Shown here: positions 1 to 5,608 of the stretch, in pieces | Layout of the letters: every line of letters starts with the position of its first letter | How positions within the stretch are numbered: the first letter of the stretch is position 1 | Assembly (NCBI GenBank): GCA_947653505.1 | Contig: CANTHI010000247.1 | Span: forward strand, 1-5,944 | Source: an uncultured Eubacterium sp. | GTDB lineage: Bacteria; Bacillota_A; Clostridia; Lachnospirales; Lachnospiraceae | Direction of reading: 5' to 3' | Length of the DNA: 5,944 nt | Notes under the pieces: model-generated | What the model saw: the letters and a program-made list of their open reading frames with translations, nothing else | Databases searched by the model: none | What the model was told of the DNA's origin: nothing | Position numbers and translations under genes: made by a program

Positions 1-1066
1 TCTCATCCGGCAGAATCTCCTGTACCAGTCTGGAAAATGGCAGATTGTAGTATCTGAAATCAATCATCGTGATATGGTCATAATCTGTCATAAGAAACGG
101 AACCAGACTGTTTGCGAAGGAATCTTTTATGATAAGCAGGGTTCCTCTGCCTTTCCTGTGTCTGGTGTGAACATCAATTCTGCCAGTATTTCCTCCAAAA
201 TAAACACCATATTTGTCTTTTGTGTCCAGCCTGTTCCAGTCATAAATGCTTTCCACGGGCTTATCCTGAATAAAAATGCTGGCTTTTGGTACATGTACTG
301 GCAGCTCCAGACGGTCAGGCTGTGTGTCAAAGCATGGCGCTTTGGAATACAGGGTGCCAAAAAAATCTTCACTGACACATTCTGGTGCGAATCCGGACAG
401 GGGAGCCGGAGTATATGAATGCCGCCTGCACCAGCTGGTATAGGCAAGGTAAGACGCGTGCATGGTCCAGTGATGATCTGTTTTAAAATACAGCTGCTGG
501 TCTTTAACGGCATCAGAAAGCGTGGAGCGGATGTCAATGAGAGTGGCATCTGAAAGAGTCTCTTCTGCCATTTTATAAAGACTGCCTGCATCGTATAATA
601 CAGCGTGCTCCGGAAGCAGATGCGTCAAAATCGTGCCTTTGGATGGCACTGGTAAAAAGAAAGTCTTTATGTTCAGGTTCGTGGCAGCCTGCTTTAGATA
701 ACGCAGATTGTTCCGGTAACGGGTCATGGACAGGTCGCTGTCCAGAATACGTTCAAAGTAATAGCCGTCTTTTCCGAATAAAACACCGCCCATATCCTGC
801 ATACCGGTCATGCGTTTCAGGGAAGTCGCAAATTTCATCCATCCGTCCCGTCCGGGAAACTGGTCGTTTGCGCCTTTTGTGAGATTCTGCTGCATGGAGG
901 AATCGAAAAATCCGCGGACAGAAGGCTTCTGAAAGGTGGTAAGATACCGGTTTTCATGTTCTGAATAGCTGCGCTGCGGCAGTAAAAATAACGAAATGCC
1001 GCATAACGCAAGGATGAGAATGGCCGTTGTAAAAAACAGGAAAGGAGACCGTTTCTTCTGTTTCAT
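1..1066 (-). CDS. DHHW family protein, SGNH-like acyltransferase partner of MBOAT (C-terminus cut by window edge)
   Basis: The frame is open from an ATG at 1066 to the window edge (355 complete codons, no stop), so only a short C-terminal piece is missing if the protein has the usual 370-390 residues. A signal anchor covers about 8-30. SEHENRYLTTF (35-45) follows, then NDQFPGRDGW (about 67-76), both typical of DHHW proteins (PF14286). The name motif is at Asp197-His198-His199-Trp200. FFGTLYSKAP (about 235-244) and LIIKDSFANSLVPF (about 311-324) follow, with Ser316 in the KDS motif. By comparison with AlgX and AlgJ, Asp197, His199 and Ser316 could form an SGNH-type triad facing outside the cell; this is an inference. 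AAGGAAG about seven bases before the ATG supports the start. It lies 79 bp after the MBOAT stop, so the two probably share a transcript. Its likely job is to transfer the acyl group supplied by MBOAT to an extracellular polymer. Confidence 0.94.
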   Translation of the reverse strand, partial: MKQKKRSPFLFFTTAILILALCGISLFLLPQRSYSEHENRYLTTFQKPSVRGFFDSSMQQNLTKGANDQFPGRDGWMKFATSLKRMTGMQDMGGVLFGKDGYYFERILDSDLSMTRYRNNLRYLKQAATNLNIKTFFLPVPSKGTILTHLLPEHAVLYDAGSLYKMAEETLSDATLIDIRSTLSDAVKDQQLYFKTDHHWTMHASYLAYTSWCRRHSYTPAPLSGFAPECVSEDFFGTLYSKAPCFDTQPDRLELPVHVPKASIFIQDKPVESIYDWNRLDTKDKYGVYFGGNTGRIDVHTRHRKGRGTLLIIKDSFANSLVPFLMTDYDHITMIDFRYYNLPFSRLVQEILPDE

Positions 1067-1145
1067 AAAAATGCTTCCTTTCGTGATGGTGTATGATTTC
1101 AGTATCTGTATCTGAAACAGGATTTCATTAGGAAAAGTACCAATA

Positions 1146-2576
1146 TTAAAAACGGAAATATAAAAACGGATTATAGCTTCCGCTGACCAGCATTGCCATA
1201 CTAAGCAGCAGCACAAACAGACACCAGATGCTTTTGAGCCAGAAGGCAGCAGCTTCGCCTGCGCAGGAAGAAACTTTTTGTAAGATGCTGTTTCCGGTGT
1301 GTTTCATCAGATGCGTGGATGCCAGTGCCAGGATGACCAGAAATACGGCATGTGTGGTCCACTCGTATAATGCCAGCTGGTTGACGGCCGGAACTCCGAT
1401 GCCGGTAAGCATTTTCAGGTACTGCTTTAGCATGGACAGACTTTCATCACAGGCAAAAATAACCCATCCGGTCACAATCCAGAATAAGGCATAAGCATGC
1501 TGCAGAAAGGATGGCAGATGGTTTAGCAGGTTGAAAAGAAACAGCTTTTCGATTACGAGCAGTACAAAAAAATAAAGTCCCCATAAAATAAAATTCCATC
1601 CTGCCCCATGCCACAGTCCGGTCAGAAACCATACGACTGCCAGATTGAAAATCTGGCGTGGCATGCCTTTGCGGCTGCCTCCCAGCGGGATATACAGATA
1701 TTCACGAAACCAGCTGCCCAGTGTGATATGCCAGCGCCGCCAGAATTCCGTAATATTTTTGGATTCATAAGGATAGCAGAAATTTTCCGGAAAATGGAAT
1801 CCGAACATTTCACCCAGTCCGATTGCCATATCGGAATATCCGGAAAAATCGAAATAAATCTGGAAGGTAAATGCCAGAGCGCCCAGCCATGCGAGTGACA
1901 TGGATAAATCCCCGGTATCCAGACCGCTGATTTCGTCCCATAAAGCGCCGATCTGATTGGCAAGCAGTACTTTTTTGCCAAGTCCGATCAGAAAGCGGTG
2001 CATACCAGCCGCGCATAGGGAAGCAGATGTTTTTCTTACACTGACTTCTCTGGCAACATCGCTGTAACGGACGATGGGCCCTGCAATGAGCTGTGGAAAC
2101 ATACAGACATACATGCCAAATGAAATCAGGTTATGCTGGGCTTTGATGTGGCCACGGTACACATCAATCGTATAGGACATGGTCTGGAACGTATAAAAGG
2201 AGATTCCAATCGGCAGTGCAAGATGCAGCAGCGCAAGGTCACTTCCAGCCAGTCCGTTGATAATTGTAAGCATAAAATCTGTGTATTTAAAAAAGCATAA
2301 AATCCCCAGATTTCCAATGACAGAGATGGCGAGTATGATTCTGCCATATGTATGCTTTTTATTTCTGGATGAAAAATATTCCAAAAGGCGGCCGTTACAA
2401 TAGTCAAATATTGTGGAAAACAGCATAATCAGTATATATTCTGGCTCACCCCATGCATAAAAAAACAGGCTTGCCAGAAATAAAAAGAGATTGCGCAGTG
2501 GCTTTGGGCACAGATAATAACCGGTAATAACTGCCGGAAAAAAAATACATAAAAATACAATACTGCTGAATACCAT
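1146..2576 (-). CDS. MBOAT family O-acyltransferase (AlgI/DltB type)
   Basis: This 476-residue multi-pass membrane protein has the usual length for AlgI-like MBOAT proteins (PF03062). Such proteins take an acyl group from a cytoplasmic donor and deliver it across the membrane to an extracellular partner or acceptor. Family marks seen in order are GISFYTFQTMSYTIDVY (124-140), PQLIAGPIVRY (161-171), FDFSGYSDMAIGLG (242-255), FWRRWHITLGSWFREYLYIP (278-297) and LTGLWHGAGWNF (318-329), where His323 is the conserved catalytic histidine. The C-terminus ends SYNPFLYFRF, a close often seen in this subfamily. About ten or more hydrophobic segments can be counted. An AAGGAG site nine bases upstream supports the start. 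DltB is unlikely because no dltA, dltC or dltD neighbours are seen; the DHHW gene next downstream instead fits an AlgI-AlgJ/X-like pair. The acyl group (probably acetyl) and the acceptor are not shown by the sequence. Confidence 0.97.
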   Translation of the reverse strand: MVFSSIVFLCIFFPAVITGYYLCPKPLRNLFLFLASLFFYAWGEPEYILIMLFSTIFDYCNGRLLEYFSSRNKKHTYGRIILAISVIGNLGILCFFKYTDFMLTIINGLAGSDLALLHLALPIGISFYTFQTMSYTIDVYRGHIKAQHNLISFGMYVCMFPQLIAGPIVRYSDVAREVSVRKTSASLCAAGMHRFLIGLGKKVLLANQIGALWDEISGLDTGDLSMSLAWLGALAFTFQIYFDFSGYSDMAIGLGEMFGFHFPENFCYPYESKNITEFWRRWHITLGSWFREYLYIPLGGSRKGMPRQIFNLAVVWFLTGLWHGAGWNFILWGLYFFVLLVIEKLFLFNLLNHLPSFLQHAYALFWIVTGWVIFACDESLSMLKQYLKMLTGIGVPAVNQLALYEWTTHAVFLVILALASTHLMKHTGNSILQKVSSCAGEAAAFWLKSIWCLFVLLLSMAMLVSGSYNPFLYFRF

Positions 2577-2611
2577 ACCTGCTGACTCCTTTGTATCAGT
2601 TAGTTTTTAAG

Positions 2612-2655
2612 GAACGGTATGCCGGATTTTTTTGGATATTATTGACATACCGTTC
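2612..2655. promoter_or_regulatory. Perfect 10-bp inverted repeat between DUF4358 and MBOAT genes
   Basis: GAACGGTATG (2612-2621) is the exact reverse complement of 2646-2655, with a 24-base AT-rich centre. In gene direction one U-G and one C-G pair could extend it to 12 bp. It starts seven bases after the DUF4358 stop and ends 35 bases before the MBOAT ATG, just ahead of its AAGGAG site. No T run follows immediately and the loop is large, so a strong terminator is unlikely. It may be an RNA processing or stability element, a weak attenuator that lowers MBOAT expression, or a protein-binding site. Confidence 0.5.
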
Positions 2656-2662
2656 GAAAGAT

Positions 2663-3160
2663 TTACTGGAAACTGGCTTCAAATGCTTTCTGAACCAGAC
2701 CATTTTTGGGACTGATAATCATTGCAATATAGTTTCCCTGTCTTGTAACAACTGCTTTTTCTGTCAGGACCGCCTGTCCGGGATCGTATTCCTGAAAGGT
2801 TCCCTGCCGGTTTTTTATATGTTCATGTATGGACTGCATCATGGAAGATACGTCGCTTTTATCTTTGAGACGGATCACAGCGATTTCTTCTGCAGTCCCT
2901 TCTGTTGCGTATGCATAAAAATAAGCATCCACGAGATCATAATCTAAATCACTCAGATAAGTAAAATTCAGATCTGCCTGCTCATCTTCACTGCTCACCT
3001 TTGTCATTTCCGGCAGTGTCGTATCTGCGGACAGCATGGTTTCTTCCAGCCGGGACATGGAGACGGACGTGTCAGGGGCATCGCCGGAACCAGGGCCTGT
3101 GCATGCAGCTGCCATCGTGAGCATGGCTGTTAAAAGGACGCAGCTGATATATTTTTTCAT
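2663..3160 (-). CDS. DUF4358 family lipoprotein
   Basis: This is a 165-residue exported lipoprotein. The N-terminus has two lysines, a hydrophobic core and a lipobox ending MAAAC, so Cys20 is the expected lipidation site. A Gly/Ser/Asp-rich tether (21-35) follows, then a single domain to the end. The domain matches my memory of DUF4358 (PF14270): an acidic start near 60-70, an E-E-I-A-V-I-R-L strand (about 91-98), a helix up to about 117, an EYDPGQAVL segment (about 124-132) and a closing G-N-Y-I-A-M-I-I-S strand. The biochemical role of the family is unknown. The frame extends upstream to an ATG at 3259 that overlaps the transglutaminase TGA as ATGA. The signal peptide and the AAGGAGG site support the start at 3160 instead. 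It lies between the transglutaminase and MBOAT genes, so a supporting role in the same surface process is inferred. It is a plausible substrate for the Lgt encoded upstream. Confidence 0.92.
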   Translation of the reverse strand: MKKYISCVLLTAMLTMAAACTGPGSGDAPDTSVSMSRLEETMLSADTTLPEMTKVSSEDEQADLNFTYLSDLDYDLVDAYFYAYATEGTAEEIAVIRLKDKSDVSSMMQSIHEHIKNRQGTFQEYDPGQAVLTEKAVVTRQGNYIAMIISPKNGLVQKAFEASFQ

Positions 3161-3173
3161 GTTAAAAATCATT

Positions 3174-3180
3174 CCTCCTT
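3174..3180 (-). promoter_or_regulatory. Ribosome binding site that decides the DUF4358 start
   Basis: AAGGAGG on the minus strand lies 13 bases before the ATG at 3160. That is long, but it is the only in-frame start it can serve: the ATG at 3172 is one base away, too close. This site favours the lipoprotein start at 3160 over the far upstream ATG at 3259. Confidence 0.7.
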
Positions 3181-3193
3181 TTCTGTTACAGAG

Positions 3194-3231
3194 CAGAATC
3201 TCTTTTACAGCAGTTTTTAAAGAAGATTCTG
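3194..3231. promoter_or_regulatory. Stem-loop between the transglutaminase and DUF4358 genes
   Basis: CAGAATCTCTTT (3194-3205) pairs with AAAGAAGATTCTG (3219-3231), giving 12 bp with one bulged base and a loop of 13 bases. In gene direction it begins 24 bases past the transglutaminase stop and ends about 13 bases before the DUF4358 ribosome binding site. No T run follows on the minus strand, so it is not a standard terminator for these genes. A role in mRNA processing, stability or partial attenuation is possible. A plus-strand T-rich stretch follows the stem, but no plus-strand gene needs a terminator. Confidence 0.45.
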
Positions 3232-3255
3232 TTTCTTTTAAATAAAACCGGATTC

Positions 3256-4476
3256 TCATTGCCGTTTTCCATTAAATCTGTCAAAAACTGTATCGGCGGA
3301 GTCCTCCGTTTCTGCTTCCTGTGGGGAATCCACACCAAATGCTTTGGAGACGGCTTCGATCATCTTTTTTCCTTCAGGTGAGCTTTCGTCAAAAACAGGA
3401 TTTTCCGATTCTCCATAGTTGCGGATAAAGATGCCCAGAATGTACTGCTTTTGTTCATCCTCATACCACATGCCGCCGATATTATAGTTTTCAAATCCGG
3501 GCAGGGACATCAGGGCGGTATTCATCTGATTTACAAGCAGATCAGCAATCGGCAGTTCTTCTCTTTTTAATGCTTTTTTAAATTTAAAAAAAGCAGAAGA
3601 CTTCTTTTTGTCAAGTGCATGTTTGATTTTTGCGGGTACCTGATAAATATTTTTGATCTCTTTATGATTCTGCACGGCATAGGAATATTTCACTCCTTTG
3701 GCGGCCGGAAGGGCAGATCCATCCCAGTCGTGGGAATTTCTGGATATTTCGTCAGTCATGTTGAAATTCTGATACTCGCATCTGCCTGATACATCGGAAT
3801 AGACATCGACCTGATACCATTCCTGATCGTCCAGCTGAACCATATCCCAGGAGTGATATTCATTATGTACGATATGGCAGTCCATGCCCAGCATGTTCAT
3901 AAACAGGCGGAAAGTCGTTGCATAACCGACACAGACGGTACTCTGTCCGGATAGGGCGCCGTGCGGGGTAAAAGCGCTGCTGCTGCTCTGACCGGGCAGT
4001 GTGACAGTAGAACCCTGTCCCTGTCCGACATGTCTGAACATCCACCGGTAGACAGCAAGCTCTTTTTCATAATTGGTCATATCGTCTTTAATAATTTTTT
4101 TCAATACGTCAGAAGCCATCTGAAGGGTTTCTTTATCCTCTTCTATTAAATCCTTGTCATTTCCGCTTTTATAAGCATCGGAAATATGTGTTGTGCTGCG
4201 GATTTCATACTGGTCACCGACCTTATAGCCATCTTCCTGATAGCTGTTTTCCTGTTCTTCTTCTTTTGCCTGTCGTTCTAGCTGGTTATCGATAAATTTA
4301 TTTACTTTACGGTTCTGGGCAGCAGACTGGTCAGCCTGATAAATATTTAAGCCAAGACTGCCGGCCAGACACCCGGCAAGTGCAGTGTATAGGACAGTTT
4401 TAGCAGCTTTTCGGACTTTTGGATGTTTTTCTCCGGAAACGGTTGTCTGATACGCTTCATACGGTTCTTCATGCAT
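3256..4476 (-). CDS. Membrane-anchored transglutaminase-like (Cys-His-Asp) protein
   Basis: This 406-residue protein has a short cytoplasmic N-terminus (1-23, basic near its end), one membrane segment (about 26-45) and no lipobox or signal cleavage site, so the rest should be extracellular. Residues 53-80 are charged and may form a coil. The transglutaminase-like core spans about 110-240. Its triad is visible as Cys182 (in STVCVGYA), His208 (in NEYHSWDMV) and Asp224 (in WYQVDVYSD), spaced as in the superfamily. A Gly/Ser/Gln-rich loop (about 151-170) precedes the cysteine. After a lysine-rich linker (about 285-305), a C-terminal module of about 80 residues is unfamiliar to me. Bacterial members of this fold may be proteases, peptidases or crosslinking enzymes, and the substrate cannot be read from the sequence. 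AGGAGG nine bases upstream supports the start. It is the first gene of the cluster ending with MBOAT and DHHW. Confidence 0.92.
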   Translation of the reverse strand: MHEEPYEAYQTTVSGEKHPKVRKAAKTVLYTALAGCLAGSLGLNIYQADQSAAQNRKVNKFIDNQLERQAKEEEQENSYQEDGYKVGDQYEIRSTTHISDAYKSGNDKDLIEEDKETLQMASDVLKKIIKDDMTNYEKELAVYRWMFRHVGQGQGSTVTLPGQSSSSAFTPHGALSGQSTVCVGYATTFRLFMNMLGMDCHIVHNEYHSWDMVQLDDQEWYQVDVYSDVSGRCEYQNFNMTDEISRNSHDWDGSALPAAKGVKYSYAVQNHKEIKNIYQVPAKIKHALDKKKSSAFFKFKKALKREELPIADLLVNQMNTALMSLPGFENYNIGGMWYEDEQKQYILGIFIRNYGESENPVFDESSPEGKKMIEAVSKAFGVDSPQEAETEDSADTVFDRFNGKRQ

Positions 4477-4533
4477 GATTACATTCCTCCTAAATGATCT
4501 GCCAGAGCCAGGGCAGAATATTTCCTTCTTATT

Positions 4534-4539
4534 AATATA
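4534..4539 (-). promoter_or_regulatory. Possible -10 box for the transglutaminase-DUF4358-MBOAT-DHHW cluster
   Basis: TATATT on the minus strand sits in an AT-rich block and would give a leader of roughly 50 bases before the ATG at 4476. No good TTGACA-like box is seen 16-18 bases upstream, so this rests on the -10 match and position only. Confidence 0.25.
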
Positions 4540-4571
4540 GACGGTTTGAAATGTTAATTAGTTGCAGGAAA

Positions 4572-4586
4572 ATGAAAACTTTTCAT
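4572..4586. promoter_or_regulatory. 15-bp palindrome, possible operator
   Basis: ATGAAAACTTTTCAT has two perfect 7-bp arms around one central base. It lies about 33 bp upstream of the possible -10 box for the transglutaminase gene, and the arms are as short as those of many dimeric repressor sites. The surrounding DNA is very AT-rich, so chance symmetry is a real alternative. No regulator gene is visible in the window. Confidence 0.25.
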
Positions 4587-4631
4587 GAATTTTTATGATT
4601 TTGAAATAAGAAAAAAACTGCCTGTTTACCA

Positions 4632-4678
4632 GTAAGGAACTGTAAGTAAATAATCTGCTTTCAGTTCCTTACAGTTCC
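4632..4678 (-). terminator. Inverted repeats with alternative stems, possible lgt terminator or attenuator
   Basis: The arm at 4632-4642 (GTAAGGAACTG on the plus strand) is perfectly complementary to 4662-4672. An overlapping arm at 4636-4646 (GGAACTGTAAG) is perfectly complementary to 4668-4678. The two 11-bp stems share bases and cannot form together. In gene direction the stems are followed, after about 14 bases, by seven T at 4617-4611. That gap is longer than in a standard intrinsic terminator, so the terminator role is plausible but not certain. The position, about 75 bases past the lgt stop, fits 3'-end formation. A role as a leader for the downstream cluster is the alternative. Confidence 0.45.
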
Positions 4679-4752
4679 CCTGACAGTATTTCAACGGAAC
4701 CGGACGTATGTCTGTTCAGAATTATTTTGAAACTGTCCAAGATGATCAGAAT

Positions 4753-5517
4753 TTACGGACATCCCTTCTTTTCAGGAGCTTTTTTCTGCAAAATCCAAAT
4801 AAGAAAGATGCCGGATAGCAGGACCAGGATGGAAATCAGCTGGGAAGTGGAAAGACCGCCCAGTTCCCCACGGAAATCATTCCGGAATATTTCAATGATA
4901 AATCTCCCGATACTGTATAGGATCATATACAGCGCACCGACCATGCCGTCTTTTGCTGATTTTGCGGAATACCAGAATAAAATACCTGCGATCAGAAAAT
5001 TTCCTGCGCTTGATAAAAGCTGTGTCGGGATCAGACTGATATGGTTTGGCGCAAAATCAGAATGGGTGTAAGTAATATGAAACCACGAATCTGTCTGCCG
5101 GCCATAACAGCATCCGGCAAAAAAACAGCCGATTCTGCCAAATCCCTGTGCGACGGATACGGAAGGCATTACAAGATCAAAATACTGCAGGAAGGAAACC
5201 TTCTTTTTTCTGCAGTACAGATATCCGAACAGAACACCGAAAATAATACCGCCGTAAACGACATAGCCGTTTTTAAAATTCCATATAATGGACGGATTGT
5301 GAATAATCTGCGGGATACTGACAATATAGTATAACAGGCGTGTTCCAATCAATGCGCCTGCCAGGGCACACAGCAGAATCCCCCACAGAATATCCTCGCT
5401 TAAATGTTTTTTTCCTGCGCGGCGGCAGCTGATCAGATATGCTGACGCAAAGCCGATGCCAATCATCAGCCCATACATATGGATCGTAACAGGTCCAATC
5501 TGTATATCATTTAGCAT
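4753..5517 (-). CDS. lgt: Phosphatidylglycerol--prolipoprotein diacylglyceryl transferase
   Basis: This integral membrane enzyme moves diacylglycerol from phosphatidylglycerol to the lipobox cysteine of prolipoproteins, the first step of lipoprotein maturation. At 254 residues it is at the short end of the family, as is usual in Clostridia. The Lgt signature lies around residues 125-140 (GFGRIGCFFAGCCYGR), and its Arg128 corresponds to the essential Arg143 of the E. coli enzyme. Other family marks are the N-terminal IHMYGLMIGIG segment (12-22), GYVVYGGIIFG (84-94) and the late R-F-I-I-E-I-F-R block (205-212). Hydrophobic segments recur throughout, including about 15-30, 46-67, 84-101, 165-183, 190-207 and 226-243. 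The C-terminus is lysine-rich, as expected for a cytoplasmic tail. The start is well supported by AAAGGAG eight bases upstream. Tyr replaces His at the position I align with E. coli His103; I recall this as common in clostridial Lgt. The signature has three cysteines. Identification is secure; whether the genome carries a second lgt is unknown. Confidence 0.97.
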   Translation of the reverse strand: MLNDIQIGPVTIHMYGLMIGIGFASAYLISCRRAGKKHLSEDILWGILLCALAGALIGTRLLYYIVSIPQIIHNPSIIWNFKNGYVVYGGIIFGVLFGYLYCRKKKVSFLQYFDLVMPSVSVAQGFGRIGCFFAGCCYGRQTDSWFHITYTHSDFAPNHISLIPTQLLSSAGNFLIAGILFWYSAKSAKDGMVGALYMILYSIGRFIIEIFRNDFRGELGGLSTSQLISILVLLSGIFLIWILQKKAPEKKGCP

Positions 5518-5608
5518 GCAAGGTACTCCTTTGAACGATAATATAAAAAATCTGCAGAAAATCCGGTACAGTCTGGAGAATAAAAACAGCTCACCGGGTA
5601 CCTGAATG

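Larger units (their letters stand above)
4477..4752 (-). other. 276-bp intergenic spacer between lgt and the transglutaminase gene
   Basis: No coding frame here has a plausible start and family-like sequence. Read in gene direction, the spacer holds a set of GGAAC/GTTCC inverted repeats (4700-4632), a run of seven T (4617-4611), a 15-bp palindrome (4586-4572) and an AT-rich stretch with a possible -10 box (4539-4534). A strong ribosome binding site for the next gene follows (AGGAGG at 4491-4486). The likely roles are the 3' end of the lgt transcript and the promoter and control region of the four-gene cluster downstream. Confidence 0.6.

Noticed and set aside
127..591. A 154-codon minus-strand open frame inside the DHHW gene
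   Set aside because: It is in a different frame from the DHHW coding sequence, which covers it completely and carries clear family motifs. It shows no recognisable domain and no good ribosome binding site.
74..882. Plus-strand open frames at 74-418 and 643-882
   Set aside because: They lie opposite the DHHW gene, look like no known protein and are rich in residues typical of antisense translation.
1097..1117. A TTTCAG/CTGAAA stem between the MBOAT and DHHW genes, with a GTATCT direct repeat in the loop
   Set aside because: Only six base pairs, no T run, and such short symmetry is expected by chance. The 79-bp gap otherwise holds only the DHHW ribosome binding site.
1228..2407. Several open frames of 60-120 codons on both strands within the MBOAT gene
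   Set aside because: All are in other frames of a well-supported gene and have no independent support.
2591..3245. Plus-strand open frames at 2591-2947 and 3036-3245
   Set aside because: They are antisense to the DUF4358 gene and its leader; no family features are seen.
3863..4149. Minus-strand frame 3863-4045 and plus-strand frame 3961-4149
   Set aside because: Both overlap the catalytic region of the transglutaminase-like gene in other frames and have no plausible start signals.
4617..4633. ACTG/CAGT hairpin directly before the seven-T run
   Set aside because: A four-base-pair stem with a nine-base loop is too weak to call an intrinsic terminator by itself; the larger stems nearby are better candidates.
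4727..5334. Plus-strand open frames at 4727-5071 and 5041-5334
   Set aside because: They are antisense shadows of lgt.
5518..5608. Possible terminator or promoter between the Ig-like protein and lgt
   Set aside because: No stem with a T run was found, and TATATT near 5543 has no suitable -35 partner. Only the lgt ribosome binding site is clear.
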